A stretch of DNA of 64,000 nucleotides from Anaerolineae bacterium (GCA_022841825.1 JALHQT010000005.1:62001-126000); one strand, 5' to 3'. Shown: positions 14,350-25,042, counted from the stretch's first letter. Numbers and translations: made by a program. The notes: generated by a model not told the origin, from the sequence alone.

Positions 14350-16005
14350 TTACAACGCCACCGTCTCCCGTGTCACGCCTATCGGCAGCCGAACCTCCAT
14401 CCCTTCCTTCGCCGGGATGTGGCTCATCGCGTATTCCGCCAGCGCCGTGATCGTCAGGCTGGGGTTCACGCCGGGGTTCGCCGGGATGATCGACCCATCG
14501 ACAATGTACATGCCAGGATAGTTGAACACCTCGCATTGGATATCCACCACGCCGTCCTCGGCGCTCTCGCCCATCGGGCAGCCGCCGATGCAGTGCGCGG
14601 TCGCCGGGATGCCGAGCAGCGTCTCCGGGATGGTGTCCTGGGCGATACCGCGCGTCTTCTGGGCGAAGCGCCGCGTCACGCCATGCGAGATCGCCTCCTG
14701 CGGCGAGAGCGATGCGCCCTTGGGCAGTTCGGACACCAGGTTCTGACGGAACAGCGTGAACAGATTGCGCCCCAGCCGCACCCGCAGCGTGCTGTCCACC
14801 GTCTGCATGATCAGGATGATGGTCGAACGCTTCGCCCACTGAGAGAAGAACTTCGCGTACAGGAATTCCAGCGGATGACGCACGCCATGCGCCAGCGTCC
14901 CAAGCAGGCGCTTGATCGGACTGCCCGCCCCATCGATCATCGGGATGGCGAGCAGGCGCATGAACGACGACTTGTCGGGGTAGCGCACCGGCTCGACCTG
15001 CGTCACGTCGTCATACTGGAAGATCGATGTGATGGCGATCCCGGTCGAGTAGTCGGTCTTGCCGTCCCAACTGGTCGAGCCGACCAGCGCCTCGCTGTTG
15101 GTGCGCACGCCTTCTCCCAGTCGCTGCGAAAGCTTCGGCAGCGTGCGCTGCACATCGCGGCAGCGGAAGAGCAACCGCATCGTGCCGAGCGCGTGCGCGG
15201 CGATCACGACATTGCGCGCCCGCACATGATAGCGTCGCAGATCCCAGGGCGGTGCGGTCGGATTGCGATAGATCAGAACATAGCGCGCGCCGTCCGGCTG
15301 GTTCGGCGGCAGCGGACGAATATCGACCACCTGCGCCTCCGGGCGGATCTCCGCACCCCACTTCTCAGCGAAATAGAGATAGTTCTTGGACAGTGTATTC
15401 TTGGCGTTATGGCGGCAGCCGACCATACAGCCGCCGCAGCCGATGCAGCCCGTGCGGTCGGGTCCCTCGCCGCCGAAATACGGGTCGGGCGCAGTGACGC
15501 CCGCCTCGCCAAAGTACACCGCGACGTTTGCCTGCCGAAAGGTGTGCTCACGTCCCTGCTCACGGGCGATCTCGCGCAGCGCGTCGTCGGCGGGTGTCAC
15601 AAATGGATTGGGCGCGACACCCAGCATCCGCTTTGCCGTTGCGTAGTGCGGCTCCAACACGCGCTTCCAATCGGCGAGCCTGCTCCAGGCGGGAGCCTCG
15701 AACAGCGTATCGCTCGGCTCCTCCGCCACATTCGCCCACACCAGCGAGCCACCGCCGACACCGCTGCCATGCAGCACCATCAGATCGTTGGTGAAGCTCA
15801 TCTCCTGGATGCCGAAGCAGCGCAGGGCAGGCAACCAGAGGTATTTGACGACATTCCAGTTACTTTTGGGATGATCCTCGTCGCGCCAGCGTTTGCCACG
15901 TTCGAGGACAAGCACGCTGTAACCCTTTTCCGTCAGCCGCATAGCCGAAACGCTGCCGCCAAAACCTGACCCAACCACCACATAATCAAAGACTTTTTCG
16001 CTCAT
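14350..16005 (-). CDS. GMC-type FAD oxidoreductase with a CxxCxxCxxxC motif (cholesterol-oxidase-like)
   Basis: A 551-residue flavoprotein. ATG 16005 is chosen because GGCGGAG lies eight bases upstream and the product begins MSEKVFDYVVVGSGFGGSVS, the FAD-binding GxGxxG. LHGSGVGGGSLVWAN is the second FAD contact. Residues 187-197 contain C-IG-C-GG-C-MVG-C, spaced exactly like a [4Fe-4S] ferredoxin motif. The C-terminal GMC region holds IGGCPMGESAEDGVVD and NPGVNPSLTITALAEYAM. The family oxidises alcohols or sterols; the substrate here is unknown and whether a cluster is bound is inference. A perfect CRP-type site lies about 70 bp upstream. Confidence 0.88.
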   Translation of the reverse strand: MSEKVFDYVVVGSGFGGSVSAMRLTEKGYSVLVLERGKRWRDEDHPKSNWNVVKYLWLPALRCFGIQEMSFTNDLMVLHGSGVGGGSLVWANVAEEPSDTLFEAPAWSRLADWKRVLEPHYATAKRMLGVAPNPFVTPADDALREIAREQGREHTFRQANVAVYFGEAGVTAPDPYFGGEGPDRTGCIGCGGCMVGCRHNAKNTLSKNYLYFAEKWGAEIRPEAQVVDIRPLPPNQPDGARYVLIYRNPTAPPWDLRRYHVRARNVVIAAHALGTMRLLFRCRDVQRTLPKLSQRLGEGVRTNSEALVGSTSWDGKTDYSTGIAITSIFQYDDVTQVEPVRYPDKSSFMRLLAIPMIDGAGSPIKRLLGTLAHGVRHPLEFLYAKFFSQWAKRSTIILIMQTVDSTLRVRLGRNLFTLFRQNLVSELPKGASLSPQEAISHGVTRRFAQKTRGIAQDTIPETLLGIPATAHCIGGCPMGESAEDGVVDIQCEVFNYPGMYIVDGSIIPANPGVNPSLTITALAEYAMSHIPAKEGMEVRLPIGVTRETVAL

Positions 16006-16073
16006 GAAAAGTACTCCGCCGACTCGCGTCATTAACTCATTGTAACGCCATCGCCGCTGCACCGAATGGGAAT

Positions 16074-16089
16074 TGTGAGGAATGTCACA
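16074..16089. promoter_or_regulatory. Perfect CRP-type operator
   Basis: TGTGA-GGAATG-TCACA, an exact match to TGTGA-N6-TCACA. It lies 69 bp upstream of the GMC gene start (16005, minus strand) and about 250 bp upstream of aceB (16339, plus strand). Confidence 0.75.
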
Positions 16090-16338
16090 GATAACGATCA
16101 TGCTGCCTGTCGTTCATAAAATCAAATCGTCGTTAGATTAGTACAGGGTGGTGAAAGAATTCGTCACAAATTCCTGCACTGTGCAGCTTGTTTTGTTTGG
16201 ACAATGTGTACTACACTGAGACCACTGTCGGAAACATCGTTCGGTTGAGCATCCTTTCTTTCTTCGCCGTATCCTCGCTCAAAAGACGAGACATATAGGC
16301 AGATACGTGTCGAGCATAGTCAACGCGAGGTTTTGCGC
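16090..16338 (+). promoter_or_regulatory. Divergent control region of the GMC gene and aceB
   Basis: No gene here. A small dyad GAATT-N7-AATTC contains TTCGTCACAA (about 16158-16174), and CTGCAC/GTGCAG follows at about 16175-16187. A plausible aceB promoter is TTGTTT, 18 bp, TACACT in the stretch about 16189-16217. These are weak by-eye calls except for the CRP-type site at the left edge. Confidence 0.4.
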
Positions 16339-17937
16339 ATGGCTTCACAATTCATGCATGATGTAGCAATTATCGGTTCCATCACACCAGAATATGCAGA
16401 GATTCTGACGCCGGAAGCGGTCGTGTTTGTCGCGCAGCTCGCCCGCAGCTTCCGCGAGCGTCGGGGCGATCTGCTGCGCAGGCGCGGCGAACGGCAGGGC
16501 GCCATCGAGCGCGGCGAGATGCCCGACTTTCTGCCGGAGACCGAACATATTCGCGAGAGCGACTGGACAGTCGCACCCATCCCGCCGGACTTACAGGATC
16601 GTCGGGTCGAGATCACGGGTCCGACCGACCGCAAGATGGTCATCAACGCGCTCAATTCCGGCGCGTCGGTCTTCATGGCGGATTTCGAGGACGCCAACTC
16701 CCCCTCGTGGACGAACCTGATCCAGGGGCAGATCAACCTGCGCGACGCGATCCGCCGCACGATCACCTTCAGCAGTCCCGAAGGCAAACACTATAAGCTC
16801 AACGACAAGGTCGCGGTGCTGATGGTGCGCCCGCGCGGCTGGCACCTGGATGAAAAGCACATGCTGGTCGATGGGAAGCCTGTTCCCGGCGGCATCTTCG
16901 ACTTTGGGCTGTACTGCTTCCACAACGCCAAAGAACTGATGGCGCGCGGCACGGGTCCGTATTTTTATCTGCCCAAGCTGGAAAGTCATCACGAGGCACG
17001 CCTGTGGAATGATGTCTTCGTCATGGCGCAGTCGCTGCTCGGCATCCCACGCGGGACGATCCGCGCCACCGTACTGATCGAGACGATCCTGGCGTCGTTC
17101 GAGATGGACGAAATCCTCTACGAGCTGCGCGAGCACAGCGCAGGGCTGAACTGCGGGCGCTGGGATTACATCTTCTCGTTCATCAAGAAGTTCCGCCACG
17201 ACCCCGCATTTGTGCTGCCCGACCGCTCGCAGGTGACGATGACGGTGCACTTCATGCGCTCGTACTCACAGCTCCTCATCCGCACCTGCCACCGCCGCGG
17301 CATCCACGCCATGGGCGGCATGGCGGCGCAAATCCCGATCAAGAACGACCCAGCCGCGAACGAAGCAGCGCTGGAAAAAGTACGGCAGGACAAGCTGCGC
17401 GAAGTTCGCGATGGACACGATGGGACATGGGTCGCGCACCCTGGTCTCGTGCCGATTGCCAAAGACATCTTCGACGAACTGATGCCGACGCCCAACCAGA
17501 TCGACCGCAAGCGCGACGATGTGCATGTGACCGACGACGACCTGCTGCGCGTCCCCGATGGCACGATCACCGAGCATGGCGTGCGCTGGAACATCCGCGT
17601 CGGGCTGCAATATCTCGAAGCATGGCTGGGCGGCAACGGCTGCGTGCCGCTCTATAACCTGATGGAAGACGCAGCGACCTCCGAGATTTCGCGCACGCAG
17701 CTCTGGCAGTGGGTGCATCATGGTGCGCGCCTGGAGAGCGGCGACCCGGTGACTCCCACGCTCTATGACCGCTATCTACAAGAGGAGATGGCTTCGATCC
17801 GCGCGGAGATCGGCGCGGAACGCTACGACAGCGGGCACTTTGGGCTGGCGAGCGAGCTGTTCTCGAAGATGGTCAAAGACGACCATTTCAGCGATTTTCT
17901 CACCTTGCCCGCTTATCAGTATCTCAATGGGGAATAG
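16339..17937 (+). CDS. aceB: Malate synthase A
   Basis: A 532-residue malate synthase, condensing glyoxylate with acetyl-CoA to malate in the glyoxylate shunt. ATG 16339 is preceded by CGAGG; a TTG at 16333 in frame is less likely. Family features: [13 protein letters not shown] (metal/glyoxylate site), [71 protein letters not shown], and the C-terminal [16 protein letters not shown] motif of the A isoform. Length matches the A type. It is followed after 5 bp by aceA, forming the complete shunt as one operon. Confidence 0.97.
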   Translation: MASQFMHDVAIIGSITPEYAEILTPEAVVFVAQLARSFRERRGDLLRRRGERQGAIERGEMPDFLPETEHIRESDWTVAPIPPDLQDRRVEITGPTDRKMVINALNSGASVFMADFEDANSPSWTNLIQGQINLRDAIRRTITFSSPEGKHYKLNDKVAVLMVRPRGWHLDEKHMLVDGKPVPGGIFDFGLYCFHNAKELMARGTGPYFYLPKLESHHEARLWNDVFVMAQSLLGIPRGTIRATVLIETILASFEMDEILYELREHSAGLNCGRWDYIFSFIKKFRHDPAFVLPDRSQVTMTVHFMRSYSQLLIRTCHRRGIHAMGGMAAQIPIKNDPAANEAALEKVRQDKLREVRDGHDGTWVAHPGLVPIAKDIFDELMPTPNQIDRKRDDVHVTDDDLLRVPDGTITEHGVRWNIRVGLQYLEAWLGGNGCVPLYNLMEDAATSEISRTQLWQWVHHGARLESGDPVTPTLYDRYLQEEMASIRAEIGAERYDSGHFGLASELFSKMVKDDHFSDFLTLPAYQYLNGE

Positions 17938-17942
17938 TAATC

Positions 17943-19254
<1,312 letters not shown>

Positions 19255-19256
<2 letters not shown>

Positions 19257-19281
19257 GGTAGCTTCAGAAATAGCCTACCCT
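19255..19281 (+). terminator. Hairpin at the end of aceA, possible weak terminator
   Basis: AGGGTAG (19255-19261) pairs with CTACCCT (19275-19281), starting in the stop codon. There is no U run, so termination is uncertain; it may instead be another member of the hairpin repeat families. Confidence 0.35.
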
Positions 19282-19313
19282 GCAAGTTAAGCGTAAATTC
19301 TCCCATCTCGCCC

Positions 19314-19438
19314 GCCCGACGTTTTCAACGTCGGGCTACACCTCTCTGCAAAAGCCCGTAAACGGGCTACGGAATACCCGCACAGCCCGTTTACGGGCTT
19401 ACCAATCTGATCTCAGCCTCAGGTTTTGAACCTGAGGC
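19314..19438. repeat. Array of four short hairpin repeats
   Basis: Within the 580-bp gap after aceA: GCCCGACGTT-TTC-AACGTCGGGC (19314-19336), AGCCCG-TAAA-CGGGCT (19353-19368), the inverted partner AGCCCG-TTTA-CGGGCT (19384-19399), and GCCTCAGGTT-TTG-AACCTGAGGC (19416-19438). The first and last share a design of 10-bp arms with a TT-TTS-AA centre but different arm sequence. The first two are followed by TAC, as in the other palindromic families. Confidence 0.8.
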
Positions 19439-19836
19439 GGCGCAAAAAGGCAAGCGGGCTATCTCTTTGAAGGCACCCGCTGGGATACTGGCACTGCTGG
19501 AACGCGACTCTTCAGCTCCAACAAAACACTGACAGCAGTCCCGTTCCGAACGTTTGTCACCCATCATTTGTGCTTTTCGTCACAAGTCCTCCTCCGCGAT
19601 GATCCGCGCCTCGCCGAAAGCGCTAGACTAGTAACATTCGCAAAAAGCGCACCCTTTGGTTAAGTTATAGTTCGGATTGTTTTAGGGATTCACGCGCGCC
19701 CTACCCTCTCGTTAAGCTGTCTCTATGAGGGTCCCGATTACTGCTGATGGGAGAGGCAAGGGGCGCGCGTTGATTGTCGTTCTCCTGGTGCGGCATGGTA
19801 GCGCTCGCGCACCCATCATCGAACGGAGTAGAAGGC
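19439..19836 (+). promoter_or_regulatory. Upstream region of the acyl-CoA carboxylase operon
   Basis: About 400 bp without a gene. Apart from the CRP-type site at 19568-19585 it has an AT-rich patch near 19655-19685 (TTTGGTTAAGTTATAGTTCG) that may hold the promoter, but no pair close to consensus could be fixed. A reading frame opening at 19774 is in frame with the carboxyltransferase but has no family match before 19837. Confidence 0.4.
19568..19585. promoter_or_regulatory. CRP-type operator upstream of the acyl-CoA carboxylase operon
   Basis: TTGTGC-TTTTCG-TCACAA matches TGTGA-N6-TCACA at nine of ten core positions and keeps the outer T/A pair. It lies about 250 bp before the carboxyltransferase start. 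Confidence 0.6.
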
Positions 19837-21384
19837 ATGACAGACCGAAAGATCGAACTTCTGCGCAGCATGCGTGAACAGAGTCGCCAGGGCGGTGGCG
19901 AGGAACGCATCAAGCGACAGCACGAAACCGGACGCGCCACTGCGCGCGAACGCCTGGATATCCTGCTGGACCCCGGCAGCTTCCGTGAGCTGGACGCGTT
20001 CGTCAAGCATCGCGTGGATGATTTCGGCATGGACAAGCAGCGGCTGCTGGGCGACAGCGTCGTGACCGGCTGGGGTACCATCAACGGACGGCTCGTCTAC
20101 GTCTATTCTCAGGACTTCACCGTCGTCGGCGGTACGTTGAGCGAAGTTCATGCACAAAAGATCATCAAGGTGATGGAAGCGGCGATGAAGGTCGGTGCCC
20201 CCGTCATCGGTCTCAACGACAGCGGCGGCGCGCGTATTCAGGAAGGCGTGCTCTCGCTCGGTGGTTATGCCGATATCTTCCTGCGCAATACGCTTGCCAG
20301 CGGCGTCATCCCGCAGATTAGCGTCATCATGGGTCCGTGTGCGGGCGGCGCGGTCTACAGCCCTGCACTGACTGACTTCACGCTGATGGTCAAGGACACC
20401 AGTTACATGTTCATCACGGGTCCCGATGTGGTCAAAGCCGTGACCCATGAAGACGTGTCGTTTGAAGACCTGGGCGGCGCATCTGTCCATTCAACCAAGA
20501 GCGGTGTCTGCCACCTTGTCGGCGACAACGAAACGCAGACACTGCTGCTCGCCCGCGAACTCCTGGGCTATATGCCGCAGAATAACATGGAAGACCCCCC
20601 TTACCTGCCCAGCAAGGACGACCCGCTGCGCGCCGAAGCGGACCTCGACACGATCATCCCCGATAATCCCAACAAGCCCTACGACATGAAGGAAGTCATC
20701 CGCCGAGTGGTGGACGAGGGCATCTTCTACGAAATTCAGCCGGAATTCGCGGCGAACATCGTCGTCGGCTTCGCACGTCTGGGTGGTCACAGCGTCGGCA
20801 TCGTCGGTAACCAGCCGGCAGTGCTGGCAGGCGTGCTCGACATCAAGGCGAGCGAGAAAGCCGCCCGTTTCGTCCGTACCTGCGACTGCTTTAACATTCC
20901 GATCATCACATTCGTCGATGTCCCCGGCTACATGCCCGGCACCGACCAGGAACACAATGGCATTATCACCAGTGGTGCCAAGCTGCTCTTCGCCTACTGC
21001 GAAGCGACCGTGCCAAAGCTGACCGTCACCACCCGTAAGAGTTACGGCGGTGCCTACTGCGTCATGAGCAGCAAACACCTGCGCGGCGATCTCAATCTGG
21101 CATGGCCCACAGCCGAAATCGCCGTCATGGGTCCCGAAGGCGCGGTCGAAATCATCTACCGCCGCGACCTGAAAGCATCGGATGACCCGCTGGCGCTCAA
21201 GACCAAGCTGGCGGCGGATTACCGCGAGCGCCTCGCCAACCCCTACATCGCGGCGGAACGCGGCTTCGTGGACGATGTGATCGAACCGCGTGAGACGCGC
21301 GCGCGCCTGATCAACGGGCTGGAAGTCTTCCAGAACAAGCGTGACACCAACCCGCCCAAGAAGCACGGGAATATCCCGCTCTAG
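19837..21384 (+). CDS. pccB: Acyl-CoA carboxylase, carboxyltransferase subunit (propionyl-CoA carboxylase beta type)
   Basis: A 515-residue carboxyltransferase, transferring CO2 from carboxybiotin to acyl-CoA. ATG 19837 ([14 protein letters not shown]) has GGAG upstream. Family features: [22 protein letters not shown] near the N terminus, [37 protein letters not shown] and [18 protein letters not shown] (two oxyanion-forming Gly-Gly sites), [26 protein letters not shown], and [15 protein letters not shown]. It is about the standard 515-520 residues of PccB/MmdA. It begins a tight three-gene unit with the biotin carboxylase and biotin carrier, so it is part of a propionyl- or related acyl-CoA carboxylase; the exact acyl group is inferred. 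Confidence 0.92.
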   Translation: MTDRKIELLRSMREQSRQGGGEERIKRQHETGRATARERLDILLDPGSFRELDAFVKHRVDDFGMDKQRLLGDSVVTGWGTINGRLVYVYSQDFTVVGGTLSEVHAQKIIKVMEAAMKVGAPVIGLNDSGGARIQEGVLSLGGYADIFLRNTLASGVIPQISVIMGPCAGGAVYSPALTDFTLMVKDTSYMFITGPDVVKAVTHEDVSFEDLGGASVHSTKSGVCHLVGDNETQTLLLARELLGYMPQNNMEDPPYLPSKDDPLRAEADLDTIIPDNPNKPYDMKEVIRRVVDEGIFYEIQPEFAANIVVGFARLGGHSVGIVGNQPAVLAGVLDIKASEKAARFVRTCDCFNIPIITFVDVPGYMPGTDQEHNGIITSGAKLLFAYCEATVPKLTVTTRKSYGGAYCVMSSKHLRGDLNLAWPTAEIAVMGPEGAVEIIYRRDLKASDDPLALKTKLAADYRERLANPYIAAERGFVDDVIEPRETRARLINGLEVFQNKRDTNPPKKHGNIPL

Positions 21385-21402
21385 AGCGAGGAGGAGCAGC
21401 TC

Positions 21403-22938
21403 ATGGCAAACTACGAACCAACACCGACCAAGATCAACAAAGTGCTGATCGCCAATCGCGGCGAGATCGCCGTGCGCGTCATCCGTGCCTGCCGCGACCT
21501 GGGCATTGAGACGGTCGCCGTCTACTCCGATGCCGACCGCGCCGCCCTGCACGTCCGCTTTGCTGACGAAGCCGTCTATATCGGCGCGCCGCCGCCCCGC
21601 GAAAGCTACCTGAAGGCGGAGACCATCATTCAGGCAGCCAAGAAGACGGGCGCGGATGCCATCCACCCCGGCTACGGCTTCCTGAGCGAACGTGAATACT
21701 TCTCGCAGATGTGCCAGGACGAAGGCATCATCTTCATCGGTCCGCCGCCGCACGCCATCGCCACGATGGGCGATAAGCAGTCGGCGCGCGAAGCCGTCAA
21801 GAAGAACGGCGTCCCGGTCGTCCCCGGCACCGAGCCAGGCTTGGGCGACGAAGAACTGACACACGCCGCCGTCAACGAAGTCGGCTTCCCGCTTCTGATC
21901 AAGGCGACGGCGGGCGGCGGCGGCAAGGGCATGCGCGTCGTCCGGCGTGCCGAAGACTTCGGCGAGGCGCTCGCCAGCGCCCGCCGTGAGGCGGAAAATG
22001 CCTTCGGCGATGGCACCGTCTATGTGGAAAAGCTGATCGAAGGCGCGCGCCACATCGAATTCCAGATCCTCGCCGATATGCACGGCAACACCATCCACTG
22101 CGGCGAGCGCGAATGCAGCATCCAGCGCCGCCATCAGAAGCTGGTGGAAGAAGCGCCCAGCCCGTTCATGGACCCCGAACTGCGGCGGCGCATGGGCGAG
22201 ATGGCGGTCAAAGCCGCCGAATCCGTCGGCTACGTCAACGCGGGCACGATTGAATGCCTGGTCGATAAGGACAAGAACTTCTACTTCCTGGAGATGAACA
22301 CCCGCCTCCAGGTCGAACACCCGGTCACCGAGCTGGTACACGGACTTGACCTCGTCAAAGAGCAGATCCGTATCGCGCGTGGACGCCGCATGGGTCCGAC
22401 GGGCAGCTTCCTCGAACCCAAGGGCTGGGCAATCGAATGCCGCATCAATGCCGAAGATCCGTACAACAACTTCATGCCGTCCATCGGGCAGATCCACACC
22501 ATCCTCGTGCCAACCGGTCCCGGCGTGCGCGTCGATAGCGGCGTCTATCGCGGTTACGAGATTACGCCCTACTATGACAGCATGATCGCCAAGCTGATCT
22601 GCTTTGGCGAAGACCGCGCCGAGGCGATGCTGCGGATGCGCCGCGCTCTCTCCGAATACACCATCATGGGGGTCAAGCACAACATCCCCTTCCATCAGAA
22701 CCTGCTCAACAGCTTCAGCTTCATGGCGGGCAAGTTCGATACCAAGTGGGTGGAAGAACACTTCAAGATGGGCACCTACGAGGACGACCCGAACGAAGCG
22801 GAACTGGAGACGGCAGCCATCGCCGCCACCCTCCACGCGCATCGCAGCCGTCAGCTTGCCAGCCAGGTCGTCACCCGCAACGAGCGCGATACAAGCAACT
22901 GGAAGTGGATGAGCCGTTGGGAGCGGATGCAGCGATGA
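21403..22938 (+). CDS. accC: Biotin carboxylase subunit of acyl-CoA carboxylase
   Basis: A 511-residue ATP-grasp enzyme carboxylating biotin with bicarbonate and ATP. The N-terminal domain begins KVLIANRGEIAVRVIRACRDLGIETVAVYSDADR; HPGYGFLSE follows; the ATP-grasp loop is KATAGGGGKGMRVV; EFQILADMHGN and HCGERECSIQRRHQK are the next family strings; the catalytic FLEMNTRLQVEHPVTE ends the core. GAGGAGGAG lies just before ATG 21403. It overlaps the carrier gene by ATGA at 22935-22938, indicating translational coupling. A C-terminal extension of about 60 residues follows the usual 450-residue subunit. Confidence 0.96.
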   Translation: MANYEPTPTKINKVLIANRGEIAVRVIRACRDLGIETVAVYSDADRAALHVRFADEAVYIGAPPPRESYLKAETIIQAAKKTGADAIHPGYGFLSEREYFSQMCQDEGIIFIGPPPHAIATMGDKQSAREAVKKNGVPVVPGTEPGLGDEELTHAAVNEVGFPLLIKATAGGGGKGMRVVRRAEDFGEALASARREAENAFGDGTVYVEKLIEGARHIEFQILADMHGNTIHCGERECSIQRRHQKLVEEAPSPFMDPELRRRMGEMAVKAAESVGYVNAGTIECLVDKDKNFYFLEMNTRLQVEHPVTELVHGLDLVKEQIRIARGRRMGPTGSFLEPKGWAIECRINAEDPYNNFMPSIGQIHTILVPTGPGVRVDSGVYRGYEITPYYDSMIAKLICFGEDRAEAMLRMRRALSEYTIMGVKHNIPFHQNLLNSFSFMAGKFDTKWVEEHFKMGTYEDDPNEAELETAAIAATLHAHRSRQLASQVVTRNERDTSNWKWMSRWERMQR

Positions 22939-23432
22939 CCAAGTACATCACCACCATCAACAATAAGAAGTTCGAGATCGACATCGACAAAGAGGGCGCG
23001 ATCACGATCAACGGCGACAAGCGCGAGATCGACTTCCTGCCGCTCAGTCCGTCGCTCTACAACCTGCTCACAGAGAACAAATCACACGATCTCGTGGTCG
23101 ATGAGAAAGACGGCGAGTACCAGGTGCTACTGGGTGGGCGGCTGTACACAGGCGAAGTGCTGGACGAGCGCGCGCAGCTCCTGGCGTCCACGCGCACTGG
23201 CGCAGGTGCCAGCAGCGGCGAAATCTCGATCAAGTCGCCGATGCCGGGGCTGGTCGTCGCCATCCCGGTCGCCGAAGGTCAGGAGGTCAAGGGCGGGCAG
23301 ACCGTCATCATCCTCGAAAGCATGAAGATGCAGAACGAGCTGAAGGCACCGCGTGATGGTATCGTCTCGCGCATCAACGCGCAGGCGGGGCAAAGCGTGG
23401 AACAGGGCAAGCTGCTCGTCACGATTGTGTAA
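22935..23432 (+). CDS. Biotin carboxyl carrier protein of acyl-CoA carboxylase
   Basis: A 165-residue carrier beginning at ATG 22935 and overlapping the accC stop by four bases. The N-terminal half (KYITTINNKKFEIDIDKEGA, VDEKDGEYQVLLGGRLYTGEVLD) resembles the pre-carrier domain of propionyl-CoA carboxylase/oxaloacetate decarboxylase-type subunits. The C-terminal half is a biotinyl domain: IKSPMPGLVVAIPVAEGQEV, then ESMKMQNELKAP with the biotinylated Lys at about 132, ending GQSVEQGKLLVTIV. It completes the operon pccB-accC-carrier. A strong terminator lies about 80 bp downstream. Confidence 0.94.
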   Translation: MTKYITTINNKKFEIDIDKEGAITINGDKREIDFLPLSPSLYNLLTENKSHDLVVDEKDGEYQVLLGGRLYTGEVLDERAQLLASTRTGAGASSGEISIKSPMPGLVVAIPVAEGQEVKGGQTVIILESMKMQNELKAPRDGIVSRINAQAGQSVEQGKLLVTIV

Positions 23433-23442
23433 CCACAACGTC

Positions 23443-23508
23443 GTAGGGGCAGACCCATGTGTCTGCCCGCATTCTCGATCACGTTGGCGCAGACCTGTGT
23501 GTCTGCCC
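23443..23508. repeat. Two palindromic elements with a GGGCAGAC core
   Basis: GTAGG then GGCAGACCCATGTGTCTGCC (23443-23468) and GGCGCAGACCTGTGTGTCTG then CCC (23486-23508). Both are built like the GGACGAG family, with a GTAG-like edge and a self-complementary core, but the core sequence is different. They lie between the biotin carrier stop and its terminator. Confidence 0.75.
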
Positions 23509-23513
23509 GATGA

Positions 23514-23546
23514 GGGGCGCGTCGGAAATTCCGGCGCGCCCCTTTT
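23514..23546 (+). terminator. Rho-independent terminator of the acyl-CoA carboxylase operon
   Basis: GGGGCGCG (23514-23521) and CGCGCCCC (23535-23542), extended inward by TCGG/CCGG pairing around an AAATT loop, followed by TTTT. A strong GC-rich stem of about 12 bp. Confidence 0.85.
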
Positions 23547-23653
23547 CTATTTCCGCTCGGATTGGAAGATCGATCACAACGCAATATTGAGCGTCGCACG
23601 AATATCGCGCAGTGACGTATACTGGAAATATCCATTCAAAATTGGAGCACAGT

Positions 23654-25018
23654 ATGAGCAGTATTTCCACCGTCACGGTACCGCCGGGACCTAAGGGAAT
23701 CCCGATATTGGGCAGCCTGAACACCATGCGCAATAAGGGGATCTTCGACTTTCACATCGACCTTTGGCGTGAGTACGGCGACACCGTACAAGTCAAATTG
23801 GGACCGATCACCTCGATCATCTTCACGCGCGCGGAGCATATTCAGTACATCATGGTTCAGAACGCGGACAAGTTCGTCAAAGGCATCAGCCATGAGAAGC
23901 TGCGCACCGCCATCGGGGACGGCATCCTGACGCTGGAAGGCGAGCGATGGTACACGCAGCACAAGCTGATGCAGCCGACTTACACACGCAAGAATGTCGC
24001 CAAGTTCGCGGAAATCATGCAAGAGGAGTCCCAGAAGATGCTGGAGCGCTGGGACGCGCTGCAACCGCGAAGCGTCGTAGACATCAATCAGGAAATGACC
24101 CGCGTGACGATGAGCGTGATTATGCGTTCAATCTTCAACATTGACGTCAGCGAGAATGTCAAAGAGGCGATCAAAGCGCTGCATAACCTGCTCGAATACA
24201 CATCCCGCAGTACGGACTCGATTATCGATGTGCCGCTGTTTGTGCCGACACCAGCAAACCGACTGCTGAAACGTTCCCGCGCCATCGTCACCGAATTTAT
24301 CCAGAGCATTATTGCCCAGCGTCGCCGCGAAGGGCTGGGAGACGACCTGCTGTCGCTGCTCATGAGCGCGCGCGATGCCGACACTGGCGAACCGATGAGC
24401 AATGAGCAGATCGAGAATGAGATCCTGATCACCATTTTCGCCGGACACGAGACGACCGCCAGCCTGCTGACCTGGGGTCTGTACGCGCTCTCACTGAATC
24501 CGGAAGCAGAGGCGCGCCTACACAACGAAGTGGACAGCATTATGGGAGGACGCCCTACAACCACGGACGATATGCCAAAGCTAACGTACACACGCATGAT
24601 CCTGGATGAAACCCTGCGCTTATACTCCCCGGTGCCCATTATGGCGCGCGATGCCATGGTTGCCGACGAAATCGGCGGTTACGCCGTGCCGAAGGGAACA
24701 CTCATAATACTGATGCCTTACGGCACGCATCGCAGCCCAGACTACTGGGAAAAGCCACTGGAGTTCTATCCGGAGCACTTCCTGCCCGCAGCCGTCGAAT
24801 CCAGACCGCGCTACGCTTACCTACCGTTCGGCGCGGGGCAGCGCATCTGTTTGGGCATGCACTTTGCCCTGCTCGAAGCGACGCTCATCCTGGGGGATAT
24901 CGCACAGCGCTACCAGCCGCGCCTGGCAGTACCCTTCGATGGCAAGGTGAAATACATTGGTGTAGTCCGCCCCGTAGCCCCTATCATGCTGCGGCTTGAC
25001 AAGCGTGACGCGGGCTGA
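23654..25018 (+). CDS. Cytochrome P450
   Basis: A 454-residue soluble P450 monooxygenase. ATG 23654 has GGAG six bases upstream; the ATG at 23612 does not. The Pro-rich start PPGPKGIPILGSL, I-helix FAGHETTASLLTW (about 262-274), the ExxR helix DETLRLYSPVPIMARDA, and the haem loop FGAGQRICLGMHFALLEA with the axial Cys near 399 are all intact. The sequence resembles the CYP102/CYP4-like fatty-acid or terpene-type bacterial P450s, but substrate is not determined. No ferredoxin or reductase gene is adjacent. A degenerate CRP-like sequence TTGGAA-GATCGA-TCACAA lies about 75 bp upstream. Confidence 0.95.
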   Translation: MSSISTVTVPPGPKGIPILGSLNTMRNKGIFDFHIDLWREYGDTVQVKLGPITSIIFTRAEHIQYIMVQNADKFVKGISHEKLRTAIGDGILTLEGERWYTQHKLMQPTYTRKNVAKFAEIMQEESQKMLERWDALQPRSVVDINQEMTRVTMSVIMRSIFNIDVSENVKEAIKALHNLLEYTSRSTDSIIDVPLFVPTPANRLLKRSRAIVTEFIQSIIAQRRREGLGDDLLSLLMSARDADTGEPMSNEQIENEILITIFAGHETTASLLTWGLYALSLNPEAEARLHNEVDSIMGGRPTTTDDMPKLTYTRMILDETLRLYSPVPIMARDAMVADEIGGYAVPKGTLIILMPYGTHRSPDYWEKPLEFYPEHFLPAAVESRPRYAYLPFGAGQRICLGMHFALLEATLILGDIAQRYQPRLAVPFDGKVKYIGVVRPVAPIMLRLDKRDAG

Positions 25019-25042
25019 AGCCGTATTTGCATCACTTTTGTA

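Noticed and set aside
14323-15969. 548-codon plus-strand frame opposite the GMC gene
   Set aside because: Antisense to a well-supported flavoprotein; Arg/His-rich with no motif.
20491-22842. 783-codon open frame on the minus strand opposite the acyl-CoA carboxylase genes
   Set aside because: It is antisense to two clearly real genes and is His/Asp/Arg-rich without any family motif; GC-rich codon bias keeps this frame open.
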